Source of the DNA: JACVRW01 sp963739095
Lineage (GTDB): Bacteria; Actinomycetota; Thermoleophilia; Solirubrobacterales; Thermoleophilaceae
Length of the DNA: 64,000 bases
Direction of reading: 5' to 3'
Assembly (NCBI GenBank): GCA_963739095.1
Contig: CAVTZF010000030.1
Coordinates: forward strand, 124,001-188,000
The first letter of the stretch is position 1. Each line of letters opens with the position of its first letter. Positions 33,257-41,818 of this stretch are shown piece by piece. The translations under genes and the position numbers were made by a program. The notes below the pieces were generated by a model. That model worked only from the letters and a program-made list of their open reading frames with translations, was not told the origin of the DNA and ran no database searches.

Positions 33257-33913
33257 ATGAGCTCACGCCTGGCGATGAGCGCTGCAACGAGCCAGCCCGA
33301 GCGCGCGCGAGCCGACTCGCGCGCGTGGCTGACCGCCCTCCGCGCGAAAGGAGCCGAGCGCGACGCAGCCGTTGAACGCCTGCACGAGCTGCTCGTCCGG
33401 GCGGCCCGCTTCGAGGTGTCACGCCGTCGGGCGGCGCTGTCGCACGTCCGCGGGGACGAGCTCGACGACATAGCAATGCAGGCTGCGGATGACGCGCTGG
33501 TCGCGGTGCTCGCAAAGCTCGACGACTTCCGCGGCGCGAGCCGCTTCACCACCTGGGCCTACAAGTTCGCCCTGCTCGAGGCGGGCGTGCGCCTGCGCCG
33601 CCGGGCCTGGCAGGAACGGGAGGTGGTGCTCGAGCCGGAGGCCTGGCCGCTGCTGGCCGATGCCGGCCAGAGCCCCCAAAGCCAGACCGAGACCGGCGAG
33701 CTGATGCGGGCGATCACCCAGGCCATCGACAGCTGCCTGAGCGCGCATCAGCGCGAGGTGCTCGTCGCGCTTGCGCTCAACGGCGTCCCGATCGACGTGC
33801 TGGCCGAGCGACTGAGCACGACCCGGGGCGCGCTCTACAAGACCTTGCACGATGCGCGGCGAAAGCTGCGCTCCGACCTCGCGGGGAGGGGATTCACGCT
33901 CGACTCGATCTAG
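33257..33913 (+). CDS. ECF-type sigma factor
   Basis: About 218 residues. Region 2 includes ELDDIAMQAADDALVAVLAKL and ASRFTTWAYKFALLEA; region 4 includes SAHQREVLVALALNGVPIDVLAERL with the HTH GALYKTLHDARRKLR. It directs RNA polymerase to a small regulon. A zinc anti-sigma-like gene lies 12 bp downstream, which makes a redox- or metal-responsive pair likely. I took the ATG at 33257; a TTG at 33221 would add twelve residues. Confidence 0.88.
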   Translation: MSSRLAMSAATSQPERARADSRAWLTALRAKGAERDAAVERLHELLVRAARFEVSRRRAALSHVRGDELDDIAMQAADDALVAVLAKLDDFRGASRFTTWAYKFALLEAGVRLRRRAWQEREVVLEPEAWPLLADAGQSPQSQTETGELMRAITQAIDSCLSAHQREVLVALALNGVPIDVLAERLSTTRGALYKTLHDARRKLRSDLAGRGFTLDSI

Positions 33914-33925
33914 CGGAGAAGGATC

Positions 33926-34174
33926 ATGCACAAGAGCAAAGACCACGACACCCTCAAGCGCTTGCTTGGACCCGCCGAGCGCGAGCTGCTTTGTGACGAG
34001 TGCTTCGCGGTGCTCGACGAGTACGTCGAGCTCGAGCTCCAAGGAGCGGGGGCCGACGATCGGATACCGGGTATGCGCCCCCATCTCGAGGGCTGCCTCG
34101 CCTGCCGCGAGGAGTACGACAGCCTGCGCGAGCTCGTCGGAAGCACTCATCGGCAGGCGGATCAGCCGGGGTGA
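33926..34174 (+). CDS. Zinc-finger anti-sigma factor
   Basis: 82 residues. LLCDECFAVLDEYVELEL and MRPHLEGCLACREEYDSL give the zf-HC2 pattern: CxxC at the start and HxxxCxxC later. These proteins hold a sigma factor through the zinc site and let go on oxidation or metal loss (RsrA-like). AGAAGGA before the ATG fixes the start. It is coupled to the preceding ECF sigma gene. Confidence 0.85.
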   Translation: MHKSKDHDTLKRLLGPAERELLCDECFAVLDEYVELELQGAGADDRIPGMRPHLEGCLACREEYDSLRELVGSTHRQADQPG

Positions 34175-34197
34175 AGGCGCTAGGCTTGGGAGCGGAC

Positions 34198-34434
34198 CGT
34201 GCTAGGCGGGGAGGTAGCGGTGCCCTGTCACCCGCAAGCCGCTCTAGCGGGGCTGAATTCCCAACTGAGGGATTCTGCTTTCGGGGTCAGTACGCCGGAC
34301 AGAGGCGTCGATGGCCGGGTCCCGCGCGGCGAGCGCTCGCGAACCAGGTCAGATCCGGGAGGAAGCAGCCTTAAGCGATACCGCTCGTGCGCCGCGGAAC
34401 AACCTGGCCGGAGCCGAAGACCGGCGGGCACGCT
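34198..34434 (+). ncRNA. ffs: Signal recognition particle RNA (large bacterial type)
   Basis: The 5' part (TGCTAGGCGGGGAGGTAGC, then GGTGCCCTGT) matches the Alu-like domain of large bacterial SRP RNAs. The SRP54-binding domain IV is plain at 34338-34385: CAGGTCAGATCCGGGAGG followed by AAGCAGCC, flanked by GAGCG and CGCTC. End pairing CGTGC (34198-34202) with GCACG (34428-34432) sets approximate ends. It fills most of the 306-bp gap between the anti-sigma gene and a SnoaL gene. The ends are uncertain by about 10-30 nt. Confidence 0.85.
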
Positions 34435-34480
34435 CGGAAGCGGATTTCGAAGAAGGGTGCACGGTCCATCTTCATTCCTT

Positions 34481-34882
34481 ATGGCCGAGACGGACAACGT
34501 GGATCTGGCCCGCAGCCTCGTCGAGCTGTGGAACGCAGGCGACATCGATGGCGTCGTGGACCTCTACACCGAGGACGCGGCGATGGTCGCGGGGCCGGAA
34601 TGGCCCGATCAGGCCGAGTTCCACGGCCACGAAGGCGTGCGGGCCAACATCGAGCAGTGGCGCTCGGTATGGGAGTCGAGCCGGATCGAGGCCGAGCGCA
34701 TCGAGGCGCATGGCGGCGACCGCGTGGTTGCGAGCGGCGCCTGGGTCACACGCGGGCGCGCGAGCGGCATCGAGGGTGACATGCCGTTCGTCATCCTGCT
34801 GACCCTTCGAGCTGGGAAGATCGCAGTCCTTGAGTGGTTCACAGACCACGACGAAGCCGTCGCTGCCGCTCGCGCAACCTGA
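34481..34882 (+). CDS. SnoaL-like (NTF2-fold) protein
   Basis: 133 residues of one NTF2-like domain: VDLARSLVELWNAGDIDGVVDLYTEDA at the start, then a pocket with EFHGHEGVRANIEQW and FVILLTLRAGKIAVLEWFTDHDEA. Members bind hydrophobic ligands or act as isomerases. The start ATG at 34481 follows the SRP RNA; the longer frame upstream is the RNA gene read as protein and is rejected. Its 3' end overlaps the annotated start of the next gene by 53 bp. Confidence 0.8.
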   Translation: MAETDNVDLARSLVELWNAGDIDGVVDLYTEDAAMVAGPEWPDQAEFHGHEGVRANIEQWRSVWESSRIEAERIEAHGGDRVVASGAWVTRGRASGIEGDMPFVILLTLRAGKIAVLEWFTDHDEAVAAARAT

Positions 34883-37142
34883 CCTCGACGTCCTGCGCGT
34901 CGTCGAGCGGCGCGTGCTCTGGCTGGCGACCGCGATCGTCCACCACGCGAACCGCGTCCGCGAGACCCGCTCGGGAGTAAAGGTCGGCGGCCACCAGGCC
35001 TCGAGCGCCTCGATGGTCAGCCTGATGACGGCGCTCTGGTTCGCCGAGCTGCGCGCGGAGGACAGGGTCTCGGTCAAGCCGCATGCCTCGCCGGTGCTGC
35101 ACGCGATCAACTACCTGCTTGGGCAGCTCGACGAGCCCTACCTGGAGTCGCTCCGCGAGTTCGGCGGCCTGCAGAGCTACCCGAGCCGCACGAAGGACCC
35201 GGACCCGGTGGACTACTCGACCGGCTCGGTCGGGATCGGCGCGACGGCCCCGGTGTGGAGCGCGATCGCGCGGCGCTACCTCGAGTACCACCGCCTCGAG
35301 GCACCGCCGATGGGCCGCCAGATCGCGCTGCTGGGCGACGCCGAGCTCGACGAGGGCGCGGTCTGGGAGGCGATCGCCGACCCCTGGGTCGCGCACCTCG
35401 GCGAGGTGCTCTGGGTAGTCGATCTGAACCGGCAGTCGCTCGACCGCGTCGTGCCGGACATCGCCTTCGGCCGGCTCGCCGGCATGTTCGAGGCGGCCGG
35501 CTGGCAGGTGATCACCGTCAAGTACGGGCGCCTGCTCGACGAGCTCTTCGCGCGGGCGGGCGGGGACGCGCTCCGGCGGCGCATCGACGAGATGCCGAAC
35601 GAGGAGTATCAGCGGCTGCTGCGAGCCTCCGGCGCGGAGCTGCGCGAGCGCCTCCCGGGCTCGGACGCCGCGCTCTCGAAGCTCGTAGGCGAGCTCGACG
35701 ACGCCGAGCTGCGCGCAGGCTTCAGGGACCTCGGCGGACACGACCTCGGCAAGCTGATCGACGCCTACCGGGCCGCCGACCACGACCGGCCGACCGTGGT
35801 GTTCGCGTACACGATCAAGGGCTGGTCGCTGCCGATCGAGGGCCACCCGGAGAACCACTCCGCGCTGCTGACGAAGGAGCAGTTCGCGGAGCTCGCCGCC
35901 GAGCTCGGCACGGACGACGCGCGTCCGTGGGAGCGCTTCGAGCCCGGCAGCTCCGAGGACGAGCTCTGCGCAGCCGCCGCCGTCACGCTGGCGCGCGAGG
36001 AGCTGACCCCGCACGAGCCGCCGCCTGTTCCTGCTGCGCTCGGCCGCGTGCACCGGGGTATCGAGTCCACGCAGCAGGCCTTCGGTCGCTTCTTCGTCGA
36101 TCTCGTCCACGAGGCCCCGGGGGTGGCAGAGCGGGTCGTGACGGTGAGCCCCGACGTGGCCAGCTCCACCAACCTCGGTGGCTGGATCAACAAGGCCGGA
36201 ATCTGGTCGGTGGGCGAGCGGCGTCACTGGTTCGCCGACGATTCGCAGACGCTCGTGCGCTGGGAGGAGACCCCGGGCGGCGGCCACATCGAGCTCGGCA
36301 TCGCCGAGACCAACCTCGTGGGGCTGCTCGGTGAGCTGGGCGTGACCTGGAGCCGTTACGGCCAGCCGCTCCTCCCGATCGGCACGATCTACGACCCGTT
36401 CGTCGGGCGCGCGCTCGAGCCGTGGTCGTTCGGGATCTACGCGGGCGGCCAGTCGATCCTCGTCGGCACGCCCAGTGGCGTGTCGCTGGCGCCCGAGGGT
36501 GGCGCGCACCAGTCGATCGTCACACCCTCGATCGGGATCGGGCAACCCGGCTGCAGCGCCTGGGAGCCGGCCTTCGGGCAGGACCTCGAATGGACGCTTC
36601 TACACGCGCTGTCGCGGCTCGGCCGACCTGGTGGCGAGTCCGCCTACTTCCGGCTGTCGACGCGGCCGATCGACCAGGCGCTCGCCGGCGGCGACACGAG
36701 CGACGAGCGCCGCCGGCTCGTGCTCGCCGGTGGCTACCCGCTGCGGCTCGCCGGCGGCAGGCCCCGCGTGACGCTCGTTGGAATGGGCGCCGTGATGCCC
36801 GAGCTGATCGCCGCGGCGGACGAGCTCGGCGACGGCGTCGACGTCATCTGCCTCACGAGCGCGGACCTCGTCTTCCGTGCCCTGCGCGCGCGGGCGGGCT
36901 TCGGCGAGCATCCGACCGAGATCCTCGACGAGCTGCTGCCGCCGGGGCGGGCCGCGCCGATGGTCACGGTGCTCGACGGTGACCCCAACGCGCTCGCCTT
37001 CCTCGCGACGGTCAACAGCGTGCCGCTGACGCCGCTCGGCGTGACCCGCTTCGGCCAGTCGGGCGACCTCCACGACGTCTACCGCCACCACGAGATCGAC
37101 GCCGAGACCGTCATCGGCGCCGCGCTGGACCTGATCGGCTAG
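34830..37142 (+). CDS. Homodimeric pyruvate dehydrogenase E1 / transketolase-like enzyme
   Basis: About 770 residues, ThDP-dependent, with two transketolase-type domains and a C-terminal domain. The ThDP motif is GDAELDEGAVWEA then WVVDLNRQSLDRV. The start contains SGVKVGGHQASSASMVSLMTALWFAELR, as in AceE-type enzymes; the pyrimidine domain holds GHIELGIAETNLVGLL. It should oxidise a 2-oxoacid, most likely pyruvate, but no E2/E3 genes lie nearby and this AceE-like subgroup is not well defined. The TTG start at 34830 lies inside the SnoaL gene; the true start may be slightly later. Confidence 0.8.
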   Translation: MSGSQTTTKPSLPLAQPDLDVLRVVERRVLWLATAIVHHANRVRETRSGVKVGGHQASSASMVSLMTALWFAELRAEDRVSVKPHASPVLHAINYLLGQLDEPYLESLREFGGLQSYPSRTKDPDPVDYSTGSVGIGATAPVWSAIARRYLEYHRLEAPPMGRQIALLGDAELDEGAVWEAIADPWVAHLGEVLWVVDLNRQSLDRVVPDIAFGRLAGMFEAAGWQVITVKYGRLLDELFARAGGDALRRRIDEMPNEEYQRLLRASGAELRERLPGSDAALSKLVGELDDAELRAGFRDLGGHDLGKLIDAYRAADHDRPTVVFAYTIKGWSLPIEGHPENHSALLTKEQFAELAAELGTDDARPWERFEPGSSEDELCAAAAVTLAREELTPHEPPPVPAALGRVHRGIESTQQAFGRFFVDLVHEAPGVAERVVTVSPDVASSTNLGGWINKAGIWSVGERRHWFADDSQTLVRWEETPGGGHIELGIAETNLVGLLGELGVTWSRYGQPLLPIGTIYDPFVGRALEPWSFGIYAGGQSILVGTPSGVSLAPEGGAHQSIVTPSIGIGQPGCSAWEPAFGQDLEWTLLHALSRLGRPGGESAYFRLSTRPIDQALAGGDTSDERRRLVLAGGYPLRLAGGRPRVTLVGMGAVMPELIAAADELGDGVDVICLTSADLVFRALRARAGFGEHPTEILDELLPPGRAAPMVTVLDGDPNALAFLATVNSVPLTPLGVTRFGQSGDLHDVYRHHEIDAETVIGAALDLIG

Positions 37143-37570
37143 GTCGTCTTCACGACCAGGACGGAGCAGCCCGCCCTGTGGGTGACGCTGTTCGGCACGC
37201 TGCCGAGCACACGCCGCTGCATCCCCTTGTTGCCGATCACGAGCACGTCGGCGCCGCAGCGCTCGGCCAGGCCGACGAGCACGTCGGCCGGGTCGCCCTC
37301 CTCGATCATGGTGCTGCAGTCGAGCCCCCCGGCGCGCAGCGCCGCCTGCGTGCGTTCCAGCTGCTCGGTGAGCCGCGCGGCCGGGCTCGTGGCCCACTGG
37401 ATCTCGAGCGACGAGCCGCTCAGATTGGCTGGGCCGCCGTCCTTCGCGTTGCTGAAGGCGCTGATCAGGACGAGCTTGGCGTCATAGCGGCGGGCCATCT
37501 CGGCGGCCGTCTCGACCGCCTTGCCGGCGGTGTCGGAGCCGTCCGTGCCCACGGCGACAGTCGAGATCAT
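37139..37570 (-). CDS. Universal stress protein (UspA family)
   Basis: 143 residues, a single UspA domain. The start STVAVGTDGSDTAGKAVETA and the ATP-binding end GNKGMQRRVLGSVPNSVTH (Gx2Gx9GS) are intact, so it probably binds ATP. It acts in stress survival, target unknown. The ATG at 37568-37570 is the start; it overlaps the convergent AceE-like gene by 4 bp. Confidence 0.92.
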   Translation of the reverse strand: MISTVAVGTDGSDTAGKAVETAAEMARRYDAKLVLISAFSNAKDGGPANLSGSSLEIQWATSPAARLTEQLERTQAALRAGGLDCSTMIEEGDPADVLVGLAERCGADVLVIGNKGMQRRVLGSVPNSVTHRAGCSVLVVKTT

Positions 37571-37637
37571 CGGGCGAGTATCTACGGGCAGGGGCGGCCT
37601 GTCCACCGTCCGTCGCGCAGCTAGCATGGGCGGACCG

Positions 37638-39284
37638 ATGCTCTCGCTCTACCGTCGCCACCGCCCGCGCACCTTCGACTCGGTGGTCGGCCAGGAGCAC
37701 ATCGTCAAGACGCTTCGCAACGCGATCGAGCTCGACCAGGTCCACCACGCGTACCTGTTCGTCGGCTCTCGCGGCACGGGCAAGACGTCGATGGCGAAGC
37801 TCCTGGCCTGTGCCCTGAACGCCGAGGGTGGCCCCAGCGCCGACTTCGATCCGGACAGCCCGGCGGCGCGTGCGATTCTCAGCGGCACCTCGCTCGACGT
37901 GGTCGAGATGGACGCCGCGTCGAACAACTCCGTCGACGACATCCGCGAGCTGCGCGAGAACGTGGCGCTCGCTCCGATGCAGGGCGGCAAGCGCATCTAC
38001 ATCCTCGACGAGGCGCACATGCTCTCGACCGCGGCCTGGAACGCCTTCCTCAAGACGCTCGAGGAGCCGCCCGCACACGTGGTCTTCGTGCTCGCGACGA
38101 CTGAGGCGCACAAGGTGCCCGCCACGATCATCGACCGGTGCCACCGCTTCGACTTCCAGCGCCCCTCGCTCGAGCAGATCGCCGGCGTCGTGCGGCGCGT
38201 GGCCGAGGAGGAGCAGATCGAGATCCCCGATCCCGCCGTCGGCATGCTCGCCCGAGCCGCCACGGGCTCGTTCCGCGACGCGCTCGGCACGCTCGAGCAG
38301 CTCGTGACGTACGGCGGCAAGCGCGTCGAGCTCGAGGACGTGCTCGACATCCTGGGTGTTGCGGACGCAGAGATGGTCCTGGCCGCCGGCGAGGCGCTGG
38401 CCGCGCGCGACCCGAGGGAGGCGCTGCTCGGGGTCCAGCGGCTGTCCGAGTCCGGACGTGACTTCACCCAGTTCATGCGCGACCTGTCCGCGCACCTGCG
38501 CCACCTGTTCGTGGTGCAGACGCTTGGCGATGTGCCGGATTCGTTCTCGGTCACGGCCGAGCATGGCGACCGGCTCGCCTCGCAGGCCGAGCGGCTCTCG
38601 CAGGGCGAGATCCTGCGCGCCATCGACTTCCTCGCCGAGGCGCTCGCCGCCGTCAAGGACGGCTCCGAGCCGCGCATGCAGCTCGAGATGGCGCTGCTGA
38701 AGGCGACGCAGCCGCAGGCCGACCTCTCGCTTCAGACCCTGATCTTCCGCATCGAGCAGCTCGAGCGGCGCCTGGGTGGGGAGCCGGCGGGCGAGACTCC
38801 CGTCGAGGAGCCCGCCTCCGCGCCGGCCCCGCAGGCCGCGCCGCAGCGAAGCGGCGCCGGGCCCTCGGCCGCCGTGGCCGTCGAGCCGCGCGAGGAGGAG
38901 GCCCCGCAGCCGACCGGTGCGCTCGAGCTCGAGCAGGTGAAGGCGCTGTGGCCGGCGGTGGCGGACACGGTGGGCGAGGAGAACGGCATGCTGGGCGCGG
39001 CGATCGGGGCGGCCCAGCCGTCCGCCCTCGATGGCGACCGGCTCACGATCGCGTTCCCCGCCGACGCCGCGTTCGTCAAGAAGAAGGCGGAGGCCAACCG
39101 TGAGGTCCTGGCGACCGCGGTCCGTGGGCTCACCGGGCAGTCGCTGGCCCTCGCGTTCGAGCTGAGCGACGAGGCGAGCGCCGGAGCGCAGTCCACACTC
39201 GACCACGAGCAGCTCATCGAGCGCCTGCGCGCGGAGTTCGCCGCGGAGGAGATCTTCGAAGAGCCCGAGGAGGAAAGGCAGTAG
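37638..39284 (+). CDS. dnaX: DNA polymerase III gamma/tau subunit, zinc module lost
   Basis: 548 residues. Clamp-loader motifs are intact: FVGSRGTGKTSMAKLLA (Walker A), IYILDEAHML (Walker B) and FRDALGTLEQL (sensor). Between ALNAEGG and DVVEMDAASNNSVDD the four Cys of the usual zinc finger (CxxxxxxxxCxxCxxC) are missing; the stretch reads PSADFDPDSPAARAILSG. The C-terminal part is a Pro/Ala-rich linker then a tau-like domain. Start is ATG 37638; an ATG at 37626 is possible. The ybaB gene follows 2 bp after, the usual dnaX-ybaB order. Confidence 0.94.
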   Translation: MLSLYRRHRPRTFDSVVGQEHIVKTLRNAIELDQVHHAYLFVGSRGTGKTSMAKLLACALNAEGGPSADFDPDSPAARAILSGTSLDVVEMDAASNNSVDDIRELRENVALAPMQGGKRIYILDEAHMLSTAAWNAFLKTLEEPPAHVVFVLATTEAHKVPATIIDRCHRFDFQRPSLEQIAGVVRRVAEEEQIEIPDPAVGMLARAATGSFRDALGTLEQLVTYGGKRVELEDVLDILGVADAEMVLAAGEALAARDPREALLGVQRLSESGRDFTQFMRDLSAHLRHLFVVQTLGDVPDSFSVTAEHGDRLASQAERLSQGEILRAIDFLAEALAAVKDGSEPRMQLEMALLKATQPQADLSLQTLIFRIEQLERRLGGEPAGETPVEEPASAPAPQAAPQRSGAGPSAAVAVEPREEEAPQPTGALELEQVKALWPAVADTVGEENGMLGAAIGAAQPSALDGDRLTIAFPADAAFVKKKAEANREVLATAVRGLTGQSLALAFELSDEASAGAQSTLDHEQLIERLRAEFAAEEIFEEPEEERQ

Positions 39285-39286
39285 CG

Positions 39287-39628
39287 ATGGGTCAGCCGAA
39301 CATGAACCAGATGATGAAGCAGGTCCAGAAGATGCAGGCCGACATGGCCAAGGCTCAGGAGGAGCTCGCAAACGAGACCGTCGAGGCGACCGCCGGCGGC
39401 GGCATGGTCACCGTGAGGATGAGCGGCGACCTGCAGCTGCGCGAGCTTCTCATCGACCCGGAGGCAGTGGACCCCGAGGATGTCGAGATGCTGCAGGACA
39501 TGGTCCAAGCGGCCGTGAACGAGGCGATCCGCGCCGCTCAGGAGCTCGCCGCCTCGAAGATGAACGCCGCCGCCGGCGGCCTCGCCGGCCCGGGCGGGCT
39601 CGGCGGTTTGGGCCTGCCGGGCTTCTAA
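39287..39628 (+). CDS. ybaB: YbaB/EbfC nucleoid-associated protein
   Basis: 113 residues. The coiled-coil start MNQMMKQVQKMQADMAKAQEEL, GGGMVTVRMSGDLQL and AVNEAIRAAQELAASKM match the YbaB family, a dimeric tweezer-shaped DNA binder. A Gly-rich tail (GLAGPGGLGGLGL) closes it. It begins 2 bp after dnaX. Its usual neighbour recR is 4.1 kb further on, so the operon has been split. Confidence 0.93.
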   Translation: MGQPNMNQMMKQVQKMQADMAKAQEELANETVEATAGGGMVTVRMSGDLQLRELLIDPEAVDPEDVEMLQDMVQAAVNEAIRAAQELAASKMNAAAGGLAGPGGLGGLGLPGF

Positions 39629-39704
39629 GACTCGCGGCGGTCACGGTTGTCCGTGTGCGCAATCGCACAGGAATTAGCCCCTGGCGCGCGCCGTCATCAG
39701 GGGT

Positions 39705-41441
39705 ATGCCCCCAAGCCGGACATCCCGCCGAATCCTCTTCCTGGTCTCGGCGCACAACAGTCTCAGCCAACGTGCATTCATCGCCCTGACGGAGCTCGGA
39801 CACCGAGTCGATGTCGCGGTGGTCGACGGCGCGGAGGACATGGAGACCGCGGTCGCCCGGCATCAACCGGAGCTGATCGTCTGTCCGATGCTGAAGCGGC
39901 TCATCCCGGAGTCGATCTGGTCGACGCGTCGCTGCCTTGTCGTACACCCCGGCCCGAGGGGTGACCGCGGTCCCTCCTCGCTCGACTGGGCGATCGAGCT
40001 CGGGGCCCGCGAGTGGGGTGTGACGGTCCTCGAGGCCAACGGCGACTTCGACGCCGGTGACGTTTGGGCGAGCCGCACGTTCCCGATGCGCGAGACGGGC
40101 AAGGGGAGCATCTACCGTCACGAGGTCCGTCGCACTGCCACCGACGCGCTGATGGAGGCGGTCCAGAAGCTGCTGGACGGTGAGGCACCGGAGCGTGTCG
40201 ACGAGGACGACGGACGCGTGGTCGGCCTTGCGCGGCCGCTGATGCAGCAGGACGTTCGCGCGATCGACTGGACATCCGATCCCACCGAGACGGTGCTCCG
40301 CAAGATTCGGGCGGCCGAGGGCCACCCAGGCGTGCTCGACGACATTCGCGGCGTGGGCTTCCACCTGTTCGGCGGCCACCGCGAGCGCGGCCTCCGGGGC
40401 AAGCCGGGCGAGATCGTCGCGCAGCGTCACGGGGCGATCTGCCGGGCGACCGTCGACGGCGCCGTCTGGATCAGCCACCTGAGGCAGTCGGGGCCCCAGG
40501 ACACCTACTTCAAGCTGCCGGCGACGCTCGCCCTGGATCGCGCCGGCCGTGACCCCGGCGTGCGAGAGGTCGCCGTGCCCCTCCACTGGGGGCCGCGAGC
40601 CGAGGACACCTATCGCGACATCTCCTACGAGGAGGAGTCCGGCGTCGGCTATCTGCACTTCGACTTCTACAACGGGGCGATGAGCACCGATCAGTGCCGG
40701 CGGCTGCGAGACGCCTACCGCTATGCGCGATCGCGCCGCGACACGAACGTGATCGTCCTGATGGGAGGTGACGACTTCTTCTCCAACGGCATCCACCTCA
40801 ACGTCATCGAAGCCGCCGAGGCCCCCGCGCTGGAGTCGTGGCGCAACCTTCACGCGATCGACGACGTGGTGCGCGAGATAGTCGAGACAGACTCTCATCT
40901 GGTGATCTCGGCTCTGAGCGGCGACGCCGCGGCCGGCGGCGTGCCGTTCGCACTCGCGGCCGACCGCGTGTACGCGCGCGACGACGTGGTGCTGAATCCC
41001 TACTACCGGCACATGGGCGAGCTGTACGGGTCCGAGTACTGGACCTACCTGCTGCCTCGACGGGTCGGGGAGGAGATGACCGCTCGGCTCACCGGCCCGC
41101 CATTCACGCCGCTGGGCACTGCGGAGGCCGTCCGGATCGGGTTGCTGGACGCTGCGTTCGGCGCAACCGCCACGAGCTTCCAGGGCAAGGTGCGTTCGCT
41201 CGCACGGCGCTTGGCGTCAGACCCGCGCTTTGGCGACCGCCTGGACGCCAAGGCCCGTCAACGCGCCCGCGACGAACGCGTGAAGCCCCTTCGCTCGTAC
41301 CGGGCCGAGGAGATGGCTCGCGCCCACGAGTGCTTCTTCGGCCCCGACCGCAGCTACCACGAGGCCCGCGCGCGCTTCACGCGCAAGCTCGGAGCGGGTG
41401 CGACGACGTCAGCGCAGCCGAGTCGCCGGCTCGCCGCGTGA
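39705..41441 (+). CDS. hypX: HypX/HoxX-like hydrogenase maturation protein
   Basis: 578 residues with two domains. The N-terminal formyltransferase-like part (VHPGPRGDRGPSSLDWAIELGA, WGVTVLEANGDFDAGDVWAS, KGSIYRHEVRRTATDALMEAV) and the C-terminal enoyl-CoA-hydratase-like part (GVGYLHFDFYNGAMS, ALSGDAAAGGVPFALAADRVY) are the fusion of HypX. HypX makes the CO ligand of NiFe hydrogenase under air from a formyl donor. No hydrogenase or hyp gene is in this window, so it is an orphan here. It starts 76 bp after ybaB and separates that gene from recR. Confidence 0.9.
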   Translation: MPPSRTSRRILFLVSAHNSLSQRAFIALTELGHRVDVAVVDGAEDMETAVARHQPELIVCPMLKRLIPESIWSTRRCLVVHPGPRGDRGPSSLDWAIELGAREWGVTVLEANGDFDAGDVWASRTFPMRETGKGSIYRHEVRRTATDALMEAVQKLLDGEAPERVDEDDGRVVGLARPLMQQDVRAIDWTSDPTETVLRKIRAAEGHPGVLDDIRGVGFHLFGGHRERGLRGKPGEIVAQRHGAICRATVDGAVWISHLRQSGPQDTYFKLPATLALDRAGRDPGVREVAVPLHWGPRAEDTYRDISYEEESGVGYLHFDFYNGAMSTDQCRRLRDAYRYARSRRDTNVIVLMGGDDFFSNGIHLNVIEAAEAPALESWRNLHAIDDVVREIVETDSHLVISALSGDAAAGGVPFALAADRVYARDDVVLNPYYRHMGELYGSEYWTYLLPRRVGEEMTARLTGPPFTPLGTAEAVRIGLLDAAFGATATSFQGKVRSLARRLASDPRFGDRLDAKARQRARDERVKPLRSYRAEEMARAHECFFGPDRSYHEARARFTRKLGAGATTSAQPSRRLAA

Positions 41442-41467
41442 CGCCGGGCGCCGTCCGTCGGAACCGT

Positions 41468-41716
41468 TCATCGAGAGCTGGGTCGCACGAGCTCCAGCTT
41501 GGCCGCACGTGGAAGCCGCTTGATGCGGGCCTCCTCGCGAAGCGCAGCTGAGCGGTCGGCGACCGGGAAGGCCTTGGCCAGCTCCACGGGCAGACGGCTC
41601 CGCGTATAACGGCTCGCCGTGCCGGCCTGGTGCGCAGCCAGTCTGCGAGGGAGGTCGGTGGTCCAACCGCAGTAGAGGCTGTCGTCGGCGCACCTCAGCA
41701 GGTAGACGTAGGGCAC
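41468..41716 (-). CDS. GIY-YIG nuclease-like protein (UPF0213 type)
   Basis: 82 residues, a lone GIY-YIG domain: VYLLRCADDSLYCGWTTDLPRRLAAHQAG then ASRYTRSRLPVELA and EARIKRLPRAAKLELV. The GIY..YIG element is present in the form VYLLRC/LYCGWT. Small proteins of this kind (YhbQ-like) are nucleases of uncertain role. The GTG at 41716 has an AAAGG ribosome site and is chosen over the GTG at 41758. It is divergent from the next SnoaL gene. Confidence 0.87.
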   Translation of the reverse strand: MPYVYLLRCADDSLYCGWTTDLPRRLAAHQAGTASRYTRSRLPVELAKAFPVADRSAALREEARIKRLPRAAKLELVRPSSR

Positions 41717-41818
41717 GCCATTGCCTTTCTCCGCGGGCTCGCGCGCCCCTGCCGCCACCCCGTCGGTCTGGGAGGCAGTGCGCTACGGTCGCCAAGGACC
41801 CCTAGACAGGAGGATGTC

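Noticed and set aside
34199..34480. Protein-coding extension upstream of the SnoaL gene
   Set aside because: This stretch is the SRP RNA; the translated product is low-complexity and the RNA motif is clear.
37482..39371. 629-codon - strand frame opposite dnaX
   Set aside because: A GC-rich shadow of dnaX; no recognisable domain, and the + strand is certain.
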